This document shows positions 1 to 7,348 of a DNA stretch of 64,000 nucleotides, piece after piece. The notes under the pieces are model-generated. The model saw only the letters and a program-made list of their open reading frames with translations. It searched no databases and was not told the origin of the DNA. Numbering within the stretch: position 1 is the first letter of the stretch; each line of letters begins with the position of its first letter. The stretch is from Nitrosophilus labii (GTDB lineage Bacteria; Campylobacterota; Campylobacteria; Campylobacterales; Nitratiruptoraceae), in NCBI RefSeq assembly GCF_014466985.1, contig NZ_AP022826.1, forward strand, positions 372,001 through 436,000. The letters run 5' to 3'. The translations under genes were made by a program, and so were the position numbers.

Positions 1-2
1 AG

Positions 3-944
3 ATAACAACTTTCATAGTAGATAGAAATATAAACTATACAAACGTATGCTGGGTTGATTGTGATTTTTGCGCTTTTTACAAACACGCAAAAGATGATGG
101 TAGTTATATACTTAGTTATGAAGAGATCGATAAAAAGATAGATGAGCTTATAGAAATAGGTGGAACGCAGATTCTGTTTCAAGGAGGAGTCCATCCGAAG
201 TTAAAGATTGACTACTACGAGAGATTAGTGGAGCATATTCATAAAAAATATCCGCAAATAACCATACACGGTTTCAGTGCGGTAGAGATAGATTTTATCT
301 CCAAAGTAAGTCGTATAAGTTATGAAGAGACTCTGCAAAGATTAAAAGAAAAAGGTCTAAGCTCCATTCCGGGAGCGGGTGCGGAGATTTTAAGTGACAG
401 GGTCAGAGATATCATAAGTCCTAAAAAGCTAAGTTCTAAAGAGTGGCTGGATATTCACAAAACAGCGCATAAGATCGGTATGAAGACAACCGCTACGATG
501 ATGTACGGTACAGTAGAGACCGATGAAGAGATAGTTGAGCATTGGGAAAAGATAAGGGAACTTCAAGATGAAACTGGAGGGTTTAGAGCTTTTATAATGT
601 GGTCTTTTCAACCGTATAATACGAAGCTTCAAAAAGATGACATCGTAAAACATAAAACCTCTTCAAATAGATATCTAAGACTTTTAGCTGTAAGTCGTCT
701 ATTTTTGGATAATTTTAAAAATATTCAAAGCTCTTGGGTAACGCAAGGAAGCTATATAGGTCAGCTTGCACTCCTTTTTGGGGCTAATGATCTCGGTTCT
801 ACTATGATGGAAGAGAACGTTGTCAAAGCGGCCGGAGCTCAAAATAGGATGAATCAAGAGGAGATGATAAAACTCATTAAGGATGTAGGAGAGATACCGG
901 CAAAACGAAATACGGCTTATGAGATATTGGAGATGTTTGATTGA
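3..944 (+). CDS. mqnC: Cyclic dehypoxanthine futalosine synthase (MqnC), 3' part
   Basis: Radical SAM enzyme of the futalosine route to menaquinone; it cyclises dehypoxanthine futalosine. The reading frame is open from the first bases and gives 313 residues before the stop, so roughly the first 40-50 residues lie outside the window. The radical SAM cluster motif is visible as C-WVD-C-DF-C at fragment residues 16, 20 and 23. It is followed by QGGVHP (about residue 65) and HGFSAVEI, which favour MqnC over the related MqnE, where the corresponding segment reads GGLHP. An internal ATG at 228 is not the start because the iron-sulfur motif lies upstream of it. Family assignment is from remembered motifs; confident. 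Confidence 0.93.
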   Translation: MTTFIVDRNINYTNVCWVDCDFCAFYKHAKDDGSYILSYEEIDKKIDELIEIGGTQILFQGGVHPKLKIDYYERLVEHIHKKYPQITIHGFSAVEIDFISKVSRISYEETLQRLKEKGLSSIPGAGAEILSDRVRDIISPKKLSSKEWLDIHKTAHKIGMKTTATMMYGTVETDEEIVEHWEKIRELQDETGGFRAFIMWSFQPYNTKLQKDDIVKHKTSSNRYLRLLAVSRLFLDNFKNIQSSWVTQGSYIGQLALLFGANDLGSTMMEENVVKAAGAQNRMNQEEMIKLIKDVGEIPAKRNTAYEILEMFD

Positions 945-961
945 AATTGGAAAATTTTGTT

Positions 962-985
962 ATTTGTGTATTAGTATATTGGTGT
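962..985. repeat. Degenerate octamer tandem repeat (ATTNNNNT x3)
   Basis: Three consecutive 8-bp words, ATTTGTGT, ATTAGTAT and ATTGGTGT, lie just after mqnC. The same words recur at 2581-2604 and 2705-2736. The rest of 945-1046 is AT-rich spacer with no gene. Confidence 0.6.
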
Positions 986-1046
986 AATTAGAAAAAGAAG
1001 ATTATAAATCAAACCAATATATAAATGTACCAATAACAATTTAACA

Positions 1047-1233
1047 ATTGAATGCTCTGAAAAATTACAAAATTTCACTCAGGAGAGTTGAAATTTTTAG
1101 TAAAACGAACGCTTGTAAATTTTATTAAAAAGTGCTAAACAAGCGCACTTTTTTAGCCTTTTGGCGAACATAAAATTTTTAAGCTAAAATTTCAAATCCT
1201 TCGTTCAATTTGTAATTTTTCAGAGGTCTCAAT
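1047..1233. repeat. Palindromic MITE-like intergenic repeat, copy 1
   Basis: A 187-bp imperfect palindrome. Its ends are inverted repeats of about 24 bp: ATTGAATGCTCTGAAAAATT at the left, and the complement of a right end reading TTTTTCAGAGGTCTCAAT. The core has a terminator-like hairpin, AAAAAGTGC ... GCACTTTTTT, nested inside a second pair of arms (TAAATTTTAT / ATAAAATTTT). It is closely matched by 56179-56364, and its right end by 59560-59588. The 6-bp flanks are TTAACA and TTAATT, 4 of 6 alike. With the flanking spacers it fills the mqnC-M16 gap; no gene is seen there. Confidence 0.8.
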
Positions 1234-1286
1234 TTAATTTTTAGCACGTAACACTAAAAAATTAGACACATACAAAAGAGGTATCT

Positions 1287-2570
1287 ATGAAAAAATTGAT
1301 AACTATTTTATTTTTTATTCAAGGGGTGATAATGGGTGCTGTTTTAGATAGTGTTGAAGTTAAAGGCGTGAAGATTCCCGTAATATTTGAAAAAAGCGAC
1401 GCTCTTCCTATCGTTTCTATGCAGTTGGTTTTTCAAAAAAGTGGAAGTATAGAAGACGGAAGGCTTCCTGGACTTGCAAAATTTAGCGCTCGGATGTTAA
1501 ATCAAGGAACAAAGAGTTTGGGAAACGTGGGCTTTGCTAAAAAACTGGAAGAGAGAGCTATCCATTTTGGAGTAAATACGGGTATAGAGACTCTTGTTTT
1601 GGAACTTAGCGCACTAAAAGAGGAGTATAAAAAAGGGATAGAGCTTGTTTCAAAACTTTTAAAAGAGCCTAACCTTACTCAAGAAGTCTTTGAAAAGGTA
1701 AAAATCAATACTTTGGGGATGTTATCTCGAAAAGAGGATGATTTTGATTATATTGCCGGTATAAATCTAAAAAAGATACTTTTTAAAGATACTCCACTAG
1801 AACATACTAGTAATGGTACTTTTGAAAGTATCAACAATATAACTTTAAAAGATGTAAAAGAGTTTTTGAAAAAACATCTTGTTTTAAAAAGAGCTATAGT
1901 GGTAGTAGGTGGGAAACTTGAACTAAGTGAAGCAAAAGAGAGCGCAAGAGAGCTTTTGGGGCAGCTTTTACCAGGGGAACTGGAACCTTTGACATTTTAC
2001 AACGCTAGCGATAAAGAGGAAAAGCAAGAGGTAAAAAAAGATACAAAACAGGCTTATATCTATTTTGGTTCGCCATACTTTATGAAAGTGGATGACGAGG
2101 ATAACTATAAAGCAAGAGTGGCCTCATTCATTTTAGGTGCCGGTGGATTTGGAAGTAGAATGATGGAAGAGATAAGAGTCAAAAGAGGACTTGCTTACTC
2201 AGCCTACTCAAGGGTGCATATAAATAGGTCTCACAGCTATTTTAGCGGATATCTGCAAACTAAATTAGAATCAAAAAAAGAAGCTGTAGAGATTGTAAAA
2301 GAGGTGATAAGAGATTTTGTTCAAAACGGGGTTACGCAAAAGGAGCTTGATGCGGCCAAAAAGTTCTTGTTGGGAAGCGAACCATTAAGAAACGAAACTC
2401 TTTCACAAAGATTATCTAGAGCGTTTAACGAGTTTTACAGGGGCAAATCTCTAGGGTTTTATAAAAAAGAGCTTGAAAAAATAGAAAAACTGAGTTTAGA
2501 AGAACTTAATAGATTTATAAAGTCTCATCCTGAGATTAATAAGCTGTCGTTTTCTATAGTTACAAAGTAG
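1287..2570 (+). CDS. Secreted M16-family peptidase homologue lacking the zinc motif
   Basis: A 427-residue protein with a short N-terminal signal peptide (about residues 1-17), so it acts in the periplasm. Two M16 (pitrilysin/PqqL-like) halves are recognisable. The C-terminal half carries the conserved stretch GGFGSRMMEEIR (about residues 285-296) followed by RGLAYSAYS, typical of the substrate-binding domain. The first half has GLAKFSARMLNQGT where active members have the zinc-binding HxxEH, so no zinc ligands are seen. Active M16 proteases often pair with such motif-less partners, but no HxxEH partner is encoded nearby. A Helicobacter homologue (HP1012-type) is remembered as similar. The start is supported by AAAGAGGT about 8 nt upstream of ATG. 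Confidence 0.82.
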   Translation: MKKLITILFFIQGVIMGAVLDSVEVKGVKIPVIFEKSDALPIVSMQLVFQKSGSIEDGRLPGLAKFSARMLNQGTKSLGNVGFAKKLEERAIHFGVNTGIETLVLELSALKEEYKKGIELVSKLLKEPNLTQEVFEKVKINTLGMLSRKEDDFDYIAGINLKKILFKDTPLEHTSNGTFESINNITLKDVKEFLKKHLVLKRAIVVVGGKLELSEAKESARELLGQLLPGELEPLTFYNASDKEEKQEVKKDTKQAYIYFGSPYFMKVDDEDNYKARVASFILGAGGFGSRMMEEIRVKRGLAYSAYSRVHINRSHSYFSGYLQTKLESKKEAVEIVKEVIRDFVQNGVTQKELDAAKKFLLGSEPLRNETLSQRLSRAFNEFYRGKSLGFYKKELEKIEKLSLEELNRFIKSHPEINKLSFSIVTK

Positions 2571-2580
2571 ATGTTGAGTT

Positions 2581-2736
2581 ATTGGTGTATTAGTATATTC
2601 GAATCACGAATAACTAGTTACGAATGATGAATTAGAGGGAGAGGGATTATAAACCAACTACCGCACTGCAATTATATCAAGATTTTTTTAAATAAAGTAA
2701 AATTATTAGTATATTGATGTATTGGCATATTTGAGT
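2581..2736. repeat. Two clusters of ATTNNNNT octamer repeats
   Basis: Cluster one at 2581-2604 reads ATTGGTGT, ATTAGTAT, ATTCGAAT. Cluster two at 2705-2736 reads ATTAGTAT, ATTGATGT, ATTGGCAT, ATTTGAGT. The segment between them (2605-2704) is AT-rich and shows no gene. Similar words follow mqnC at 962-985. Confidence 0.6.
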
Positions 2737-2770
2737 TATGAATGACAAATCAACTAGTGATGAGTGATCA

Positions 2771-2812
2771 GTTTACCGATTACTGCTCACTATTCACTGT
2801 TTACTCATCACT
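2771..2812. repeat. Degenerate heptamer tandem repeat (NNNNACT x6)
   Basis: Six consecutive 7-bp words ending in ACT or ACC: GTTTACC, GATTACT, GCTCACT, ATTCACT, GTTTACT, CATCACT. They lie just upstream of the likely recG start. Words of the reverse-complement type (NNNNAGT) occur at the 3' end of recG (4627-4654) and at 37599-37633. Confidence 0.7.
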
Positions 2813-2828
2813 GATTAAAAGGCAAAAG

Positions 2829-4646
2829 TTGCAAATAGATGCTAAAGATTTTGAAAAATTTAAAAGACTTGGTATCTCAAATATACTTGAACTATCTATT
2901 ATCGCGCCGGTAAAATATTTTGATTTTAGGCTTAAAAAGTTTGTTCCTTTCGGAACTGAGGGGCTTTTTGAAATCGAAGTTAAAGATGTTATAAAAACTC
3001 AAAAATACCTAAAAATTGAGACGTTTTGTGTAAACTTTCAAAAAGAGATGGAGCTTATCTTTTTTAAATACTCTCCATATCATCAAAAAGTTTTTTGGAA
3101 AAACGTTTCGCTTTTTGTTTATGGAAGACTTGAATACAACTTTTCAAAATTTCAGCTTATACAGCCTAAAAAGATTCCTTCTGCTAGGGTGGGGAAAATA
3201 TATCCAAGCTACAAAACTTCAATAAGAGCCGACATCTTTAGAAATTTGATAGAAAAGTATGTAAAAAAAGAGAGTCTGATAAATGAAGGTGTTTTGGAAA
3301 AATATGCCGAAGAAATCGAAAAAATCCATTTTCCGGATAGTTCATTTTTAGAGAGTTTTCAAAAAAGAAAAGGGTTTGAGGATGAGTATCTTAAGGCTTT
3401 GAAGTTTGTTGAGATATACAACCACTTAAAAGAGCTCAAATCGAAAAGGAAATTTTTGCCTGCGCTAATGAACTGCAAAAAGGATATTGAGCCTTTTTTG
3501 AAAAACCTTCCTTTTGTGCTAACAAAAGATCAACTAAAGGCGATATATGATATAAAAAAAGATATAGCAAAAAATATTGCGGCTAGAAGAGTCATCATAG
3601 GTGATGTTGGAAGCGGCAAAAGTATAGTTATGTTTGCGACGGCTTTTTTAGCCTATCCAAATAGAACTATTTTAATGGCTCCAACAACCATTTTGGCAAA
3701 TCAGCTCTATGATGAGGCAAAAAAGTATCTTCCTTCATATATAAAAATTGCTCTAATAACATCTTCATCAAAAGAGGAGTATTTGGATGATTTTCATTTT
3801 ATTATAGGAACGCATGCTCTTTTGTATAAAAATCTGCCGAAAGCTTGCGTGATTATGGTAGATGAACAGCATAGGTTCGGAACGAACCAAAGGAACAGAC
3901 TTAAAAAGCTTATTGAACAAAACAGAAAATCTCCCCACTATTTTCAATTTTCTGCAACTCCTATTCCAAGAACTCAAGCCTTGATAGATTCGAGTTTAGT
4001 TGATTTTAGTTTTATAAAAGAGACTCCTTTTAGAAAAGATATTACATCAAAAGTTGTTTCAAAAGAGGATTTTAAAGAGCTTTTGGTTCATATAAAAAAC
4101 GAGATAGATAATAATAGGCAAGTTTTAGTAGTGTATCCTTTGATAGAATCGAGCGAAAATTATAGATACAAATCTTTAGAAGAGGCCGCATCCTTTTGGA
4201 AAAAATATTTTCAGAACGTTTTTATTACTCATGGAAAAGATAGAGAAAAAGAGGATGTTTTGATAGAGTTTAGAAAAAATGGAGATATTTTGCTTGCTAC
4301 TACCGTAATAGAAGTAGGAATATCTTTGCCAAGATTATCAACAGTCATTATAGTAGGCGCTGAAAATTTAGGTTTAGCTACCTTGCACCAGCTTAGAGGA
4401 AGAGTCAGTAGAACCGGTCTTAAGGGATACTGTTTTTTGTATACCGAAGATAAAAACAATAAAAGATTAAACGAATTTGCAAAAGTAAGCAGCGGTTTTC
4501 AGATAGCGGAACTGGATCTAAAATATAGGCAAAGCGGCGATCTGTTGAAAGGAAAAGAGCAAAGTGGCAAAAGTTTTAGGTGGATTGATCTTGGCCAAGA
4601 TAAAGAGATAATAGAAGAGGCGAAAAAAATAGTCGATAGTCTTTAG
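2829..4646 (+). CDS. recG: ATP-dependent DNA helicase RecG
   Basis: RecG remodels stalled replication forks and branched DNA. Visible motifs are Walker A GDVGSGKS (about residue 257), the DEQH box in DEQHRFG (about 344), SATPIPRT, and QLRGRVSRT of motif VI (about 520). The first ~200 residues would be the wedge/OB region. The frame is open back to an ATG at 2742, but the extra 29 residues would be encoded by heptamer repeats. I prefer TTG at 2829, which has AAAAGG six bases upstream and gives 605 residues, near the usual length of Campylobacterota RecG. The stop codon lies inside another heptamer cluster that also serves as the convergent terminator with hpf. Confidence 0.93.
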   Translation: MQIDAKDFEKFKRLGISNILELSIIAPVKYFDFRLKKFVPFGTEGLFEIEVKDVIKTQKYLKIETFCVNFQKEMELIFFKYSPYHQKVFWKNVSLFVYGRLEYNFSKFQLIQPKKIPSARVGKIYPSYKTSIRADIFRNLIEKYVKKESLINEGVLEKYAEEIEKIHFPDSSFLESFQKRKGFEDEYLKALKFVEIYNHLKELKSKRKFLPALMNCKKDIEPFLKNLPFVLTKDQLKAIYDIKKDIAKNIAARRVIIGDVGSGKSIVMFATAFLAYPNRTILMAPTTILANQLYDEAKKYLPSYIKIALITSSSKEEYLDDFHFIIGTHALLYKNLPKACVIMVDEQHRFGTNQRNRLKKLIEQNRKSPHYFQFSATPIPRTQALIDSSLVDFSFIKETPFRKDITSKVVSKEDFKELLVHIKNEIDNNRQVLVVYPLIESSENYRYKSLEEAASFWKKYFQNVFITHGKDREKEDVLIEFRKNGDILLATTVIEVGISLPRLSTVIIVGAENLGLATLHQLRGRVSRTGLKGYCFLYTEDKNNKRLNEFAKVSSGFQIAELDLKYRQSGDLLKGKEQSGKSFRWIDLGQDKEIIEEAKKIVDSL

Positions 4647-4695
4647 TCGAAAGTCTTAGTATAGTTAACTAAAGACTTCAAACTAAAGACTTATG
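4627..4695. terminator. Heptamer inverted array / bidirectional terminator between recG and hpf
   Basis: Heptamers AAATAGT, CGATAGT, CTTTAGT, CGAAAGT are followed by the complementary-type words ACTAAAG, ACTTCAA, ACTAAAG, ACTTATG. AGTCTTTAGT at 4638-4647 can pair with ACTAAAGACT at 4682-4691. The array overlaps the recG stop codon and sits between two convergent genes, so a bidirectional terminator is likely. It lacks a strong U-run. Confidence 0.5.
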
Positions 4696-4701
4696 AGCTT
4701 A

Positions 4702-5244
4702 TCAATAAAGACCAAATCTACCGTCGGCTCTTTTGTAAAGGACTCTTATTTTCCCTGTTCTATCTTCAAAAACTATGAAGTATTTGTCGCTATTTTTTAG
4801 ATACTCTATAGCTTCTTCTATCTCAACAGGTTTATCGATATCAAGCTGATGAGGAACAACGTCTTCTGAATATTTTAAAGCTTCGTTGATCTCCTCTTGA
4901 AGCATAGGCTCGGCCATTATCTCTTCTAGGGAAATATTTTTGTGATTTTTGATTTTGTCCGCATATCTTCTTAACACTTTGCTTGCTCTATCAATTGCCA
5001 AATCGATTGCAGCGTATACGTCTTTGTCTTTTTGTTTTATAACCACGTTTCCTTTTTTTGCGATATGGATATCAAACTCAACATTGTACCCTTTTGAGCC
5101 TTTTCTTTCATCTCCGGATACCGTAACGTTTGTACCGGTAATATCAAGATTGTATTTGTTAAGTCCATCTATCGCTTTATAGATATAATCTTTGATACTG
5201 TCTGTTAAATCGAAAGATTTTCCGTATATATGAATGTAATCCAT
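4702..5244 (-). CDS. hpf: Ribosome hibernation promoting factor, long form
   Basis: A 180-residue HPF of the long type that binds the 30S subunit and promotes 100S dimers in stationary phase. The N-terminal ~100 residues form the RaiA/YfiA fold, with an IHIYGKSFDLTDSIKDYI start and the conserved basic stretch around KVLRRYADKIKNHK. The C-terminal ~55 residues (VEIEEAIEYLKNSDKYFIVF to RADGRFGLY) match the dimerisation domain of long HPF. The start is supported by AAAGGA 6 nt upstream. It lies downstream of the pilin operon on the same strand with an 83-bp gap containing TTAAAATT-type promoter-like sequence, so it probably has its own promoter. Confidence 0.92.
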   Translation of the reverse strand: MDYIHIYGKSFDLTDSIKDYIYKAIDGLNKYNLDITGTNVTVSGDERKGSKGYNVEFDIHIAKKGNVVIKQKDKDVYAAIDLAIDRASKVLRRYADKIKNHKNISLEEIMAEPMLQEEINEALKYSEDVVPHQLDIDKPVEIEEAIEYLKNSDKYFIVFEDRTGKIRVLYKRADGRFGLY

Positions 5245-5327
5245 TTATCATCCTTTTTTTTCTAAAGTTTCTTTAAATTTTAACAAAATAAGGCTTAAGA
5301 AGGGTTAATATGAGGAGTAAGCTATCA

Positions 5328-5762
5328 TCAAGGTTTTTGAATCGTTCTTCTATGGTATCTTATGGGTTCGTCTGATTGTAGATTGGTTACAAAAGTATCG
5401 ATGATAACCGTTGCGTTTGAGTCGGAGGTGGATATGTTGTTGTCTAATATTTTTGAAGAAGTGCAGGGCAAATTTTTACCTATATAATATATCGATACGT
5501 TAATATCAAAACTTGGTGCGTTTGCGGGATATCTTAGGTCTATTTTCTCTACGCATCCGTTTGTAGTATCCGTTTTGTGTCCAGATATTGCTAAAAGTGC
5601 ATATTCAGTTGCGCTTCTAGCTAGTAGCTCGGCTTGTTCTTTTAGATATATATCGCCCGTCTGTTTAGCGCTCTGAGTAGAAAGGGATAACATAAGTACC
5701 AAAAGTGTCGCCATAAAAACTAAAATGATAATTGCCGTAATTAAACTAAAAGCTTTTCTCAT
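5328..5762 (-). CDS. PilX-like minor pilin
   Basis: A 144-residue class III-leader pilin-like protein starting MRKAFSLITAIIILVFMATL, with one N-terminal hydrophobic helix and a small mostly polar C-terminal domain containing two cysteines. The position that is Glu5 in major pilins is Thr, and the helix is followed by KEQAELLARSATEYAL, a layout remembered from PilX-type minor pilins. The frame extends 8 codons upstream, but the ATG at 5762 overlaps the stop of the preceding pilin gene by one base (TGATG), the usual sign of translational coupling. It is the last gene of a minus-strand operon with the 1393-residue secreted protein. Function is inferred from position and N-terminus only. Confidence 0.72.
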   Translation of the reverse strand: MRKAFSLITAIIILVFMATLLVLMLSLSTQSAKQTGDIYLKEQAELLARSATEYALLAISGHKTDTTNGCVEKIDLRYPANAPSFDINVSIYYIGKNLPCTSSKILDNNISTSDSNATVIIDTFVTNLQSDEPIRYHRRTIQKP

Positions 5763-6676
5763 CAATAAACCACTTTCTCTTTGCAAAAAGATATATTGAA
5801 ATCGTTTGTTATCGGTTTATAGAGACAAAGTTTCAGACGTATTACTTGATCATCCTGCCTAAATTTAAATACCGAAACGTTTTTTGCCAAAATTGTACTA
5901 TTTCCATCACTGTACTTATCGCCTTTCCAAGGTCTATAGTTGTAATATAGCGTTAGTTGCGAATTGTCTAAATCAGGAACTATTGCGTATGCAGTCCATG
6001 TAAGATAATACTGCTCGGTAATCTCTTTTCCGTCTAGAGTAGGTGATATTTGTAAAATGTTATTGTTATAACCTGTTATATCAAAAACATAATCTCTACT
6101 GTTACAATTTATGGGATCGGCTTCATCGTAGCAGTTCCAGCCGTACTGCTTTATGTCAAAACCTGCGTAAAGTCCTTTAAAAACAAGTCCCATATTGCCG
6201 TTAGTTAGCGTAACGGAACCGTTAGATAGAGCGGTAACTATAGAATCGGTTATGTTTAAATCGCTTCCGGGCGTTTTTATCTGAGTTGAGTTTGTTTCTG
6301 TACTATAAAGATCCACAAAACCGCTCCATCCTGGGGTTATTATATTTTTACTCCTATTCCACGCTCCTTTGAAACTATCGTTATCGTAGCTTATCCATTC
6401 CAATATTTTATAATCGTCGTCGGCGGTGGATAGTGAGGTTATATTTGTGTCATTTGGAGGCAGTCTTCTCGCAATTGTTGCTTCTTTAATTCTAAATTGC
6501 AATCTTTTTGCTATCTGTTCAAGTATCAATTCCGTTTTTGTCTCTAGTTCGTTTATGGTTCTATTGACTACATAATCTTCATAGAGTCTTGATATTATCT
6601 GAGCACTTATTGCTCCAATGATTGAGAGGATTACTATAACAAAAATCAGCTCGATTAAAGTAAACGCTCTTTTCAA
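5762..6676 (-). CDS. PilW-like minor pilin
   Basis: A 304-residue prepilin with the canonical N-methylation motif: leader MKRA then FTLIELIFVIVILSIIGAIS, with Glu5 present. Cleavage by the prepilin peptidase would leave Phe1. The following helix reads NELETKTELILEQIAKRLQFR, then a large beta-rich domain with paired cysteines near residue 180-190 (WNCYDEADPINC). Size and order after a PilV-like and before a PilX-like gene suggest PilW. It starts immediately after the stop of the upstream pilin gene. Confidence 0.75.
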   Translation of the reverse strand: MKRAFTLIELIFVIVILSIIGAISAQIISRLYEDYVVNRTINELETKTELILEQIAKRLQFRIKEATIARRLPPNDTNITSLSTADDDYKILEWISYDNDSFKGAWNRSKNIITPGWSGFVDLYSTETNSTQIKTPGSDLNITDSIVTALSNGSVTLTNGNMGLVFKGLYAGFDIKQYGWNCYDEADPINCNSRDYVFDITGYNNNILQISPTLDGKEITEQYYLTWTAYAIVPDLDNSQLTLYYNYRPWKGDKYSDGNSTILAKNVSVFKFRQDDQVIRLKLCLYKPITNDFNISFCKEKVVY

Positions 6677-7348
6677 TCAAAAAGTCCTGCTTAAGAGATT
6701 AGTGGCGCCTATATTTGATGCATAACTTCTAAAGACTGCTATAACTTCGCCCGTTTGATTATCGGTTATTGTAACTTCTATCATCTTTATATTGGTTGAA
6801 CCGCTTTTTTGTGCGGTAGAAAAATCAAAAGTGATACTATTATTAGTATAATAGGCGTCGTCGTTTACGTATACGACTTTTGTTTTTAGGGTAAAATCTT
6901 TTACATAGTCACTAGCGGTTTGAGATATCGTGGTTAAAGTAGATATTTTGTTATTGAAGTCGTCTATATCATTTGGTGTGGTATCAGTTGCTTCCTCTCC
7001 GAGTAGTAAAGTGGCGAAAGTTTGATTTGTATCGAAAGCCCTTCGATATTGTCCTTTAAAATGTCCGATTCTCCGAGAGCTGTTCACATCTGGATAGCGA
7101 TTTAACTCACTATCTCCATCCGTGACATCTAAAACATATTTTATTACTTGAGTTGTAGTACTGTTTTCATCCCATTCGTATGTCAGGATATTTCCAATTT
7201 TTGTTGCACCAGCAAGCAGTGCTTCTTGATTTAAAGAAAACTCGCTGCTTTTCATTGCCTGCGATAATACTACGGGGATAGAAACCATGGCCAAACCGAT
7301 TATAATAATAGTAAAAATCAGTTCGATTAAAGTGGCTGATTTTCTCAC
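6677..7348 (-). CDS. PilV-like minor pilin, GTG start
   Basis: A 223-residue type IV pilin-like protein beginning (M)RKSATLIELIFTIIIIGLAM, with the prepilin cleavage site after the short basic leader and Glu5 present. Two tandem GTG codons could start it. I prefer the second (7348), which overlaps the TGA of the upstream gene as GTGA, has AAGGA seven bases upstream and gives a leader like those of the two sister pilins. The mature domain is polar and Thr/Asn-rich. Likely part of the priming complex for a type IV pilus or related machine; no assembly ATPase or platform gene is in the window. Confidence 0.73.
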   Translation of the reverse strand: MRKSATLIELIFTIIIIGLAMVSIPVVLSQAMKSSEFSLNQEALLAGATKIGNILTYEWDENSTTTQVIKYVLDVTDGDSELNRYPDVNSSRRIGHFKGQYRRAFDTNQTFATLLLGEEATDTTPNDIDDFNNKISTLTTISQTASDYVKDFTLKTKVVYVNDDAYYTNNSITFDFSTAQKSGSTNIKMIEVTITDNQTGEVIAVFRSYASNIGATNLLSRTF

